Positions 54,898 through 64,000 of a stretch of 64,000 nucleotides of DNA are shown here, piece after piece. Positions within the stretch are counted from its first letter, which is position 1; each line of letters starts with the position of its first letter. Below the pieces are notes generated by a model, which worked only from the letters and a program-made list of their open reading frames with translations, searched no databases and had not been told where the DNA came from. The stretch lies in the NCBI GenBank assembly GCA_902806575.1, contig CADCXD010000001.1, forward strand, positions 3,348,001 to 3,412,000. Direction: 5' to 3'. The position numbers and the translations under genes are program-made. The stretch is from Jackrogersella multiformis. Taxonomy: Eukaryota > Ascomycota > Sordariomycetes > Xylariales > Hypoxylaceae.

Positions 54898-56976
54898 CTA
54901 CTTGGATTCCACAGCCTCATCATCCGTAGCAGTGTCCTCCTCGACTTCCTCGTCCTCGCCGTCCTGTTCGTCCTCATCGCTATCATCATCGACCTCATCC
55001 TGGTTGAGTCCGGGAATTGGTCGCCACTGTATATAGTCCTGCTCGACCCATCGCTTGCTCACCGGGAGCTGATACGGATCGAACGGGAAGAAAGAGCCCA
55101 ACTGTTGCCAACTCTCATCGTTCATATCGAAAGACAAGTCCCGTAGGGCACCTCCACTAGAGTATGCGCCGGCCGAGAATTGTGATAGACGAAGGCGTTT
55201 GTTCGACTCGATGAGCGGGTAGACATACATAAATCGAAACTGATGAGCAAGCTTCGCGAATTGCTCCACGATAACTGGCGAGCAGACCTTGAGTGGGTTA
55301 AGCTTCGAATAGATGTTGCGCCTCATTATGTCTTTAATCTCCGCCTCCCATTCGATCTCCTGACCTAAATATGACGAGATGTCATCCCTATCAACTTCCT
55401 CGGGCACCGACCTAATAAGGTCTTGCCATCGAAAGCAGTAGATGTATATGAGTGCTTGCATTAGTGCGTAAAACGGCGCATATCGACGGACGTCGGGTCC
55501 ACGGCACGAGGTCTCGTATAGTGAGCGCATCTGATCCAAGTGGAAGCCTAGAACTTCGAAGATTTTGACCACGATATGACCCGGGACGTGCGCCCCACGA
55601 GCGACAAAGCTCGCAAGATAAGCAGATGCCGCTTGCTGCAAGATCAGTGGGCGTTGCGACTCGAAAGCGATGTTGATGCAGGTGCCGCAGAACGCGTCCA
55701 TGAGCCTCTCGGATTTCTGGCCAAAATGAAAAATCAGGAACTGGGTATGCCTTGACTTGATCGTAGGTAGGATTAGGTTGGAGAATTCAGATAATAGGTC
55801 CTCAAATGCCTCGAATGCCTCATCCGAGTCCGGATCGGCAAAGTTTGGTGTGTAAAGCTCGAAGAGCGTATCAAGAATAGAATCCATCTTCTCGATGTTC
55901 TCCTTCGCCGTTTTGACGCGTGTGTATTCGTCATCTTCGGATTCGTCGCTGTCTACTGATTCGGCATCGCTTTCGTCCGAGTCTTCTTCATCCTGATTGC
56001 CGTTCTCACGAGAGGACTTGAGCGCCATTGCGACCATTGCGGCGAGCCTATCGTCCATGTCGTCAAGGTCCATCTGCATTTCTACGTCGATTTTGACCAG
56101 TCGGCTTATAATCAGATCCGTAATCTCGGATCTCAGATCGGGGCAGTATGCGCGCAATCTCAGGAGGTTATCGACATAGGCCAGATGCATTCTCTTGGAT
56201 TCGTCGTGGAAAGGATACTTAGTACCGATAAGGTGCTCCAGGACGGGTTTTGTGGAGGGGAATAATTGTATTAAATACCGCAGAGCAACATGCAGCCTCT
56301 CTTGAACGGCATCTCGGCTGACGTTTGGGAAACTCGATACAGACCAATCGGAGGGTCGAAAGTCGGTAAATCTTTCCACGATGGAGGATAGGACCTGGGT
56401 GAGACGGGCGCCTTGTGCGCTGACAAGGGCGGCAAGAAACTGGACGTAAATCTTAGCAAACTGGTCGTCCCGACCAAGCCACTGGCATTGCAGGACGCTT
56501 TTGACGAGTCCATCGCATGACCTTCCCAAGCGAGGAGAGAAGCTTGCAAGTGAGACTAGGTAGACCTTAAGTTCCTGACGTCGCTTTGCTGGCAGTGTAG
56601 GGTCTACATCCTCGTCTTCATCGTCCTCATACGACGTCTGCTTTCCCGACAGCGTGTCTTTTAGAATATCGTAATCTTCGTCGTCGCCTTGATCATGGCG
56701 TTCCAAAGCTTTCTTGACCTCTTGCTTAATCTCCTCGACCGATCGTGCTCCAATCTCGTGGATCTCTATGTTGTTCAAGTCGAACTCTACTCTCTGGCGC
56801 TTCCGAGGACTTTGTGGGCTGTCTATGGTATCATTATCGAGGCCTGCATCATCACTGGATCTTCTAGTGCCTAGTAGGGTCGACGATGACTTCAGAATAG
56901 GCTTGAGCGGTGCGCCAGCTTTCACTGCAGCCCGAGTAGGTTGCGGGGTGGCGCTCGTCATAGCGGCGGGTGACAT
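54898..56976 (-). CDS. RRN3: RNA polymerase I-specific initiation factor RRN3
   Basis: Intronless, 692 residues. A Pro/Ser-rich N-terminus precedes the conserved region starting near 140 (AKRRQELKVYLVSLASFSP). HEAT-repeat-like helices follow, with MHLAYVDNLLRLRAYCPDLR near 270 and EITDLIISRLVKIDVEMQMD. An acidic insertion lies at about 330-355 (EEDSDESDAESVDSDESEDD), typical of Rrn3. Conserved blocks continue with FGQKSERLMDAFCGTCINIA, SYLASFVARGAHVPG, YYCFRW-like IYIYCFRWQDL, and PLKVCSPVIVEQFAKLAHQF. The C-terminal tail is strongly acidic. Rrn3/TIF-IA bridges RNA polymerase I to promoter-bound core factor and is controlled by growth signalling, so it couples rRNA synthesis to nutrients. The Ser-rich acidic loop probably holds regulatory phosphosites; that is inference. 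Confidence 0.95.
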   Translation of the reverse strand: MSPAAMTSATPQPTRAAVKAGAPLKPILKSSSTLLGTRRSSDDAGLDNDTIDSPQSPRKRQRVEFDLNNIEIHEIGARSVEEIKQEVKKALERHDQGDDEDYDILKDTLSGKQTSYEDDEDEDVDPTLPAKRRQELKVYLVSLASFSPRLGRSCDGLVKSVLQCQWLGRDDQFAKIYVQFLAALVSAQGARLTQVLSSIVERFTDFRPSDWSVSSFPNVSRDAVQERLHVALRYLIQLFPSTKPVLEHLIGTKYPFHDESKRMHLAYVDNLLRLRAYCPDLRSEITDLIISRLVKIDVEMQMDLDDMDDRLAAMVAMALKSSRENGNQDEEDSDESDAESVDSDESEDDEYTRVKTAKENIEKMDSILDTLFELYTPNFADPDSDEAFEAFEDLLSEFSNLILPTIKSRHTQFLIFHFGQKSERLMDAFCGTCINIAFESQRPLILQQAASAYLASFVARGAHVPGHIVVKIFEVLGFHLDQMRSLYETSCRGPDVRRYAPFYALMQALIYIYCFRWQDLIRSVPEEVDRDDISSYLGQEIEWEAEIKDIMRRNIYSKLNPLKVCSPVIVEQFAKLAHQFRFMYVYPLIESNKRLRLSQFSAGAYSSGGALRDLSFDMNDESWQQLGSFFPFDPYQLPVSKRWVEQDYIQWRPIPGLNQDEVDDDSDEDEQDGEDEEVEEDTATDDEAVESK

Positions 56977-58200
56977 GAAGATTTAAACATAGATATATGC
57001 GAGTCTGTTTTCGTATATCGAAGCCTGGTTATGAAAGGTTCTTTTCTGCAGTGCTCCGGCATACTGGTCTAATGTTAAAATATGGGATTGAAATCGCGAG
57101 ATTGACGCGGTCGGCGAGGCTGATGCGAGATAGAGAAAAAAAGATTTTAGGAAAAAGTAACCTTAATAGTAGGTGCTGAGCTGACAAAATTTCAACTTAC
57201 AACCTGGAAGTGTCAAGCACAACCTTGAACACTAACAGAAAAAATATATAAAAACTACAGGGGTCTCAAGGGACGTGAGGGGCAATGCGATCCACTAATG
57301 AATGGATGATTGGCCCGTGCACAACACTCCTTCTCTGGGCACTGTACCTTCTGTAAACACATAGTACGGCCTAGGGAAGTTCTACCTACCCAGAAGGTCT
57401 ATATAAACTCTACTGATTTACCTACCTCCTGGGTAGGCACATACAATACATATAGACTATTAATGAAACTTACCTAAGTTGAGCTGTCCCAAGATAAATA
57501 TTGACATATGTTCCTTCTCATACGAGTTTAGAATATTGTCAAATAAACCCTCAACCTGATAGATATACGGATGTACGACACATGACAATTTCCCTTCCAG
57601 CAAGATGCCCCAGCAGCCCAGTCGAGAAGCTCACTACCCGGAGTCCGTCTAGACGTTGAAGACCATCCGTTGAAAACTATCCGTTATCTAGGTACCTAAT
57701 CAGCACGGCAGAGACGATCCTTTCACATCTTTTATTTGTTTGTTTGTTTCTTGACTCAATGAAACGGTGCTATATAGCTTGTAATGCTTCGGGCATCGGG
57801 CCGTTATCCGATGCTCGTGAAGCTGGAATAACTGCCGAACTAAAACTGGCGCGGATTCTCAAGACTGATCCCGAGAAACGCAAGAGAACCGAATGTGGTG
57901 GATGAACGCCTCGGGGAATCTATCGAGATGAAGAAAAAAAGTGCAGAACCATATCCTTTTTTACGATCAGCCTCTCCCGTCACTATCCATAGCGAGCCCA
58001 TCATATACAGGGGCAAAAGACGCGCAGTCATCCCTTATCCGCAGATACCTATCCCGGGACTAGCGTTCTGAGCCCTCATAATCCCAATACTTATACACAC
58101 TCGAAGGTAGTATGAACCGCCTCATAAAAACCGAGTTAGAAATCAAATCGAAGTCACATCAAACCCCGCCCATCTTGTCTACGGACGCTAAGCGCGAGAC
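56977..58200. other. Spacer between RRN3 and hapC
   Basis: No gene supported. It contains a run of direct GTTT repeats at about 57733-57750 and a T/A-rich region. The right part is the 3' UTR of hapC. One CCTAGG lies at about 57370. Confidence 0.45.
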
Positions 58201-59288
58201 TTAATAGGTCTCGCCGGCCGCGCCGTTGTGACTAGGCTGGGTGTAGATGTACGCTTCACCCGATTCACCGATGCCACCAGTTCCGTCACCTCCTTGGAAG
58301 CCCGAGGCTCCTGCGCCACCGGGTCCGCTAGGCGCGCCTGCCCCGTAACCCTGGCTATTCGGCCTGTTCTGTTGGTTCTCACCTCGGTTTGACTGGGACT
58401 GCTGGTCATTGGTTAGCGTTGCTCATAAGCGAGGTCTAGTACACACGCGCGGTGTGCAGGCCTCGACGCAAGGGGGGACGGGGATGGCGGTGGAAACAGT
58501 ACTTCTCGGTATTTAGATAGGTAAATCTTCAGTGCCTCTGCGTAGTTCTCGAACCCAAGGGAGGTCATCGCGAATAGGATGTCTTCGCCGTTAACAGTCT
58601 TCCTCTTCTCCTGGTGGCATTTCTCCGATGCTGTGTACGGTGTCAGTCTTCGGCTTTGTATCAAGGGCAAACACCGGCCACGTGTAAATAGAGGAGTAGA
58701 AGAAAGAGGTAGGGAAAATAAGGAGAAATAAATAATGCTCACCTTCACTTGTGATGAATGAGATGAACTCGCTGACACACTCCTGCATACATTCCTTCGC
58801 TTCCTTTGCGATCTTAGCATTCTCTGGTAAGGCGGTCTTCATGATCCGGGCAACTGGAGCGAAGTTGCGTATGTTAGCATCGTAAGTATCATATCTGTCG
58901 GCTTTAGAAGCACGAGGCGCTTCCGGCGACTTAGACGACGAATCGTGAGACATGGACGCCCTTATGCTGATGCGCGGCTGTCTCGAACTAAGGGGGCCAT
59001 AAAGCACCAATTGACGGACGCGCCGCGGTCAGAGCTCCGCAGAAGCGATGAGCTTCTCAAGCTTGCAGACGGTAGACTTAGGGCGCACCAAATCAGAGAC
59101 AAGAGTCGGGGGGATCGTCTTAACTCACCATTGGCTATGGGCAACCATCTGTCCTGCTCTTTTACCTCGAACTCATAGGCGAGGCCAGAGCCGTGTGGGT
59201 CCTGAGGGTCGTTCATTTGTGCTTCATCGTCGGGTGATTGTACACCTGGCTCGACATCCTTTGGAGGCGATTGAGGGGAGTCCGACAT
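58201..59288 (-). CDS. hapC: CCAAT-binding factor subunit HapC (HAP3/NF-YB)
   Basis: Four exons, 59288-59129, 58853-58743, 58630-58503 and 58401-58201, give 199 residues; introns are 275, 112 and 101 nt and all phases match. The histone-fold domain spans about residues 45-133: VKEQDRWLPIANVARIMKTA, KECMQECVSEFISFITSEAS, EKRKTVNGEDILFAMTSLGF and LKIYLSKYRE. An N-terminal acidic/Pro segment and a Gly/Asn/Gln-rich tail are normal for fungi. HapC pairs with HapE and HapB to bind CCAAT and controls nitrogen, iron/haem and redox genes. The intron 1 acceptor is shared by an upstream in-frame ATG at 58953 that could start an alternative N-terminus. Confidence 0.95.
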
Positions 59289-59659
59289 ATTTGGCTACCT
59301 GCAGCGGGTGGTAGCTTCTTGTAAAATTTTCTTGGACTGCCAGCTCGCACAGCTGGTTACAAGGTAGAGATGATGTGTCCCTGCCTCTGACACGTTGCAA
59401 GTGGTAGGGCTTGCAACTGAGCGCGGCTTAGCTGCAGACGGAATGCGTCAATCCTGCCCTGTCGCGGGTCTCCAGAATTATGACCTAGAGTTATTTACTT
59501 GTCCCGCGTTGGTAAGCCCTGTTCGCGCGAGCTTTTTCAGGCTATGGCTATGACGGAATCTGCAGTGGTATGGGATTGGATGTTGTATGGGATGTACGTA
59601 TGCAACGAGCCTGGGCTTGGTATAGTGCAGTGCAGTATACTGTAGCGTCGCGTAGTGTG

Positions 59660-59735
59660 TGTAGTGTATGTATGTAGTATGTAGTATGTAGTATGTAATA
59701 TGTAGTATGTAGTATGAGTGTGTGTGTGAGTGGTG
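59660..59735. repeat. (GTATGTA)n/(GT)n microsatellite
   Basis: About eight copies of TATGTAG, followed by GTGTGTGTGAG. Located upstream of hapC by about 370 bp. Confidence 0.9.
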
Positions 59736-60204
59736 GTGTTTGGTGTACGGTACAAAGACGAACGTGACTTTTGTGTGGTGGACTTTGAACGGAGTGGATT
59801 TATGAGAAAGGAATAATAGGACAGGATGTACCTAGGTACCCAGGCTACTAAAATAAAAAAACAAGGTACGTACCTACCCAGAACTACCTAGGTAAGCTAA
59901 AACATACGCGGGCCCGGCTTCTAAGGTTAGGATTGGGAAGCGGGGTGGCTGATTGTGGATCGCTCTATTACTTCCTGACAAGACGCCGAGGGTTGCGTTA
60001 CTTAGGCGACCCGCTGTTTCCTTTTACATCCATAAATTCATCCATTTACACCATTTACACCCATTTACATCCTTACTCCGTACTAGTACCTTAGCTCAAG
60101 GCAATTTGTAGATTCTTAACCTTCTAGCGCCGGTTGGCAGTTGGCGGTTATTTGGTCTAAAGCAAGATCGCCTTGCTGCAGTTTGCAGTTTGCAGTCTGC
60201 AGAT

Positions 60205-60250
60205 GTCTGATGTATGTGTATGTATGTTATGTATGTATGTATGTATCCTG
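60205..60250. repeat. (TATG)n microsatellite
   Basis: GTATGTGTATGTATGT and (ATGT)n continuing to 60246. Preceded at 60178-60202 by four short copies of TTTGCAG/TCTGCAG. Confidence 0.85.
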
Positions 60251-60886
60251 TATCTAGGTCATGCTGCTGGTACGTGGGGTTGATGGGTATCGATTATTTT
60301 CAAGTACGAGAAATTCGATGTTCCTTAGCTGGCAATGAGCAAATACGGCTGCCCTGGGTTGTTGTACTTAACTTGCTCGACTTATCACATGTATGTATAC
60401 CTAGGAATGTATATAAGAGGTGTCCGTATAAGCATGAGATCCTTTTCATATGAGTTACACTAAGGTCCGGATAGAACTGAATTACCTCCTGTGGCTTAAT
60501 AGTCTAGAGCTCTACTTGGCCGTTAAGGAGAGGCTCGGCTTGACTAATAATAATCCAATAGTTCTTGCGGATACGAAAATGGGCTGGGGGCGGTTTTCTG
60601 GAAAAATCTCAATTCGAGGTTGGATGCACGAGGGTGGATTTTGGCTGGCTGGTCGCATAACGCATTATCAAGCACGGCATGTAAGAACGATGTTGTTCTC
60701 ATCCAGATCATTCTTAGTTTCAAGCCCTCAATAACTAACAGCTTGCATCTACCCCAAGGCAAGGTATATGCATATGTAAACAGCCCTGAAATTTACCAGT
60801 TCCAGTAGAGACGGAACCAGCTCCGCTCCTCTACTCTCTTGACCTACCTTACTCACTCTCTACGGATCATATATGTGAGGTATACA

Positions 60887-60908
60887 TACCTACCTAGGTA
60901 GGTAGGTG
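60887..60908. repeat. Long CCTAGG-centred palindrome
   Basis: ACCTACCTAGGTAGGT extended on the right by AGGT; same motif family as at 13210 and 14281. Confidence 0.8.
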
Positions 60909-63603
60909 GGATGTAGACATTTCTTCGGATGTAGGGCCTACGTGATCAAGTCAGGTCGCAAGTTAAAAACGGACACTCGCAGACAGGATGGACATCCATG
61001 GATCTGTACAGATAATGGGCAAGTTACCTTAGGTACCTACCTAGGAGTAAGTATGTATACTAAAGGTAAGGTGACTATAATTATATTACCATAGGGTGTA
61101 CGTAGGAAACCCTTCAATGAGGTCTGTTAAGCACCTAAGTGCCTTGGATAGAGTTAACAAGATTGGATGTTAATAATAGAATTAATCAAAATAAATGAGC
61201 TATAGAAAAGTGTCAAACTTATATTATATGGACGGAAATAAATAATTAGGTAACTTTACAAGACGCCATTAAGTGTCTACCTTATATAGGCAGCTAGGTA
61301 GGTAAAGGAGGAAAGCACGATGAGAAAAGAAATATATCTATCGATAACAGCCCAGACTAGGGTAACATTAAAGATCATAGATATGCTTTTACACCTCTAA
61401 GGTTCACACACAACGAATACCAACACAACAATCTTGCCTATCTTCGAATAGGATTTATTCAAATGACCATAACTCGTATATCCCATGATTATTTCCAGCA
61501 AGTCGCCTTAATAGTGCGGAACTAAACTAGCCCTGCAAATATCGTGATTCTTGATTGCTGGGCGCGTTTCATCAGACGCAAGCACTTTATTTATCTTTAA
61601 GACTTCAAGATATGCCACCATACCTACCAGGTATCTGTTGGACCAACAATTTTCTCCAAACCAAGTCATTCCATGCATTTCATACACGAGGCGGTGAAGA
61701 TAAGTTGCCATGAGTGGGCTGAACATATGATATTCAGAACAATAAGCTATACTAGGTAACTTGTCTTTTCATTGGCCATCTCTTAAATGTACGTATACTA
61801 TATATTATCGCTTACTTCATATGGTGGCGGTTAATGTGGTACGTAACACCCTCACCATAGAGACGGGATAGAGAGTGGAGGGAGAAATCTATTGCTGATT
61901 TGACAATCCCTAAATAAACAGTCACCCGGCATATGTGCCTACCCGACAGGAACAGGAAGCGCAGCCTGGTTTTTGGCTCTTCGATCTTGGGGGCCGGGCT
62001 GCCAGGGTATCTGTTTGGACAACAGTTAAAGCTTTTTTAGATGAGGAAGACGATGACCGGCTCCGAACTAAGCCTAGGTGTTCGTACTAATAATCAGTAT
62101 CGGCCAATTGTAATATTCGACACCGGGTTGCGATTCTTATTGGAAGCAAATTCTTAATTTCAATCTAAGAGTTCTTCCTCTCCCGGAATGTGGAGAAGGG
62201 AATGATAGGCTTTGAAGGCCTACCAGCGAATACTATTAATTGCCATCATCAATCGCTAAATCCTGGCAGCCCGTAATATGATCATATGGAGTTCTCCTGT
62301 CTTGGCTGCTAAGTTTACTGCAACACAACGACTGTACAGATGCGATTTCGACTCGCACATTCGAGCTTTCTTCAACAAAATCCGCATTGGTACGCTACCG
62401 ACATGCACGTTATATGCGGCCTAACTGTTGTCCCACAGACCTACATACATACAGGTACGTACGATCCCGTGGATGCCCAATCGTCGGAAGCAAAACCAAA
62501 AATACAAAATAAACATTGACCCTAGAGTTCTCTCGCCTATTACACTTAGAAGATATGGTGCTTATAAAACCTATCTAAAACCTAGGTATTCTAGGACACG
62601 CTAAAATAGGAGGTACCACTGTGCTGGGAAAGCAACTCATTGGTAACCTAACCTCTATGTTAGGTAGGGATAACGATGTCGATAGCTCCGAGGCTCTTCC
62701 GTCCGGTTCGGAAAAGGACGTGGGATACCTATTCCCCCTCTTCCCCTCCGGATCAACATCCGTCTGCTGACACTTGGGCAGAGGTGCAGCCATGCGAAGT
62801 TCATCAAGTATTCGTGTGTAATTCCCTATTCAGGCCATTTCCAGATTTACCTATATTCGATAGAGCAGCATACATATGATTCTCTGTCCTGGTAGCCTGC
62901 CCGTGAATTCCGTATCACATCGAGGGCACCCTAGCACTTGCAGTCGACCAGAAGTTGGGCCGAGTTTGCAATTGGGATCGTAGTAATCTTTATCGTCACT
63001 CCCCTCCATGAACTTATGGTAAGTACCTAGGTATGCAAGTCTTAGCTGGGTAACTTACCATTTACTCAGTCTAGCAATATGGCCGACACTCTTGTTTCAA
63101 GCAAGCAGATCACAGACTGTCATCAACGACACGTTGTCACTTAACCCCGGAGCACCGCCGGTGCTCTATGGAGTCGTCATGTGGCATGTGGAGCTTGGAA
63201 TGCATGCTAGACACCCCGCCCTCGGATCATCTGCCGATAAACGAGGGAGATGATAATTCATCCTAGCTAATCTCTATATCTCATTTTATTTTCCTTTTTT
63301 TATTTTTTCTGACACGGTGTGAAAATGCTGCGTTGATGACGGACTACATACCTATATCAGTGTGCCTCGCGGATGCAGGGTCAGCGTAAGCCGCCCTATC
63401 TAGTGAGATCATTTATGGCCAGTCGAAACAGCCACCCCTTTCCGCGGCCTACCCTCCAATCATTACTACCTGCGAACCGTTGATCATGACAGCCTTGATA
63501 GAAGCCTGTCGTTGGGCACTGAGACGCCCTTGACGCTAGGCTCCACCACCTGCAGCTACAATTGTACAACGCATCAACACCATCATTTCTTTTCTATATC
63601 GCC

Positions 63604-63783
63604 ATGGCTTTGAAGACGGCTGAAAGTGAAGGCTATATGGTACCATCTCATCCACCTCAACGTCGACGTCGTACAACAACTCAGTCTAGCTCGATCTCGA
63701 TCACCCATCTCCAACAACAGCCACGGTGTCCGAATACCAACGCCCGCGAGGCAGTGAGACTCGGATGTTCTCTGATTTCGTGA
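63604..63783 (+). CDS. Possible start of a gene near the right edge
   Basis: The ATG at 63604 has strong context (GCCATGGCT) and opens 59 codons (MALKTAESEGYMVPSHPPQ, then basic RRRR and a Ser/Thr/Gln-rich stretch) to the stop at 63781. A donor-like GTGAGA lies at about 63754, so this could be exon 1 of a spliced gene continuing to the right. On the minus strand a frame at 63681-63980 is also open. I recognise no family; the evidence is composition and start context only. Confidence 0.2.
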   Translation: MALKTAESEGYMVPSHPPQRRRRTTTQSSSISITHLQQQPRCPNTNAREAVRLGCSLIS

Positions 63784-64000
63784 CCATCCACTAGCCCGGT
63801 TGCCTCGAAGTCTACGGAGAAACTCGAGAAGCATAGATAACCTATGTGTACAATAGCCCTGATGCGAGTCTCTGCATCCCCTTCCGCCAGACGCAAGTAA
63901 GGTTGCGTCACGACTGGACAACCTGGATATTGTTCTTTTTCTGTACAGACAACCATGTAAGTCCACGGCTTCATAGTCAAGGTTGGGTGGGGGTCATCAA
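63784..64000. other. Right edge, unresolved
   Basis: Either intron/exon of the possible plus-strand gene or noncoding; the minus-strand frames here lack convincing features. Confidence 0.3.

Larger units (their letters stand above)
59289..63603. other. 4.3-kb gene-poor region
   Basis: No frame on either strand has convincing length, start context or family resemblance. CCTAGG motifs occur at about 59829, 59888, 60399, 60894, 61041, 62581 and 63027. Microsatellites lie at 59660-59735 and 60205-60250. The small frames at 61508-61726, 62575-62793 and 62676-62879 are considered noise, although the minus one at 62793 has good start context. Confidence 0.5.

Noticed and set aside
62575..62879. Two opposed small frames
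   Set aside because: Antiparallel frames of about 70 codons with no family resemblance; only the minus one has a decent start context, which is not enough.
63583..63980. Minus-strand frames of 99-127 codons at the right edge
   Set aside because: Overlap a plus-strand candidate and lack motifs; cannot be judged without sequence beyond the window.

Overview
The window is nuclear DNA of a filamentous ascomycete (Pezizomycotina, most likely Sordariomycetes; I cannot fix the order). The grounds are short introns (mostly 48-75 nt) with GTNNGT donors, CTAAC/CTGAT branch sites and YAG acceptors; protein families typical of that group (GT15 mannosyltransferase, AP-1-like bZIP with a DUF3425-type C-terminus, HapC, fungal P450s); and compact genes separated by gene-poor spacers full of the palindrome CCTAGG in contexts such as ACCTAGGTAGGT. 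Coding coordinates below span first to last coding base; exons are given in each entry. Splice models are mine, made by joining reading frames at consensus sites and checking phase.

Layout. 1-5.9 kb: the edge of a secreted-protein gene, a doubtful or decayed locus, a Dap1/MAPR-like haem-binding protein and a GT15 mannosyltransferase. 6.8-12.7 kb: ERD1 and PEX10 (divergent), then a LYAR-type zinc-finger gene convergent to PEX10. 12.7-15.4 kb: a gene-poor spacer with the densest CCTAGG motifs. 15.4-16.8 kb: a BEM46-like hydrolase. 18.4-27.5 kb: an accessory block of an alpha/beta-hydrolase, a complete seven-exon cytochrome P450, an SDR, a second SDR with a broken frame and a relic of a PDR-type ABC transporter. 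This looks like a small, partly decayed metabolic neighbourhood; no backbone synthase is present.

28.1-34.2 kb: a membrane-anchored lectin-like propeller with one frameshift, a four-exon 122-residue membrane protein probably of mitochondria, and PDI with C-terminal HDEL. 36.9-42.7 kb: two long disordered proteins of unknown function. 42.9-51.4 kb: MON1 and DOP1, a divergent pair of endosome/Golgi trafficking genes sharing a 713-bp promoter region. 52.3-59.3 kb: a bZIP factor whose 3' half changes frame twice, RRN3 (RNA polymerase I initiation) and hapC (CCAAT-binding subunit). 59.3-64 kb: mostly noncoding, with microsatellites.

Most core genes (ERD1, PEX10, PDI, MON1, DOP1, RRN3, hapC, P450) read through intact, so the broken frames in the SDR, lectin-like and bZIP genes are either real lesions or local sequence errors. 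I saw no CRISPR array, rRNA, convincing tRNA or intact transposon. The most unusual signals are the interspersed CCTAGG palindrome family, the decayed SDR/ABC pair beside the P450, and a possible alternative N-terminus for HapC hidden in its first intron.
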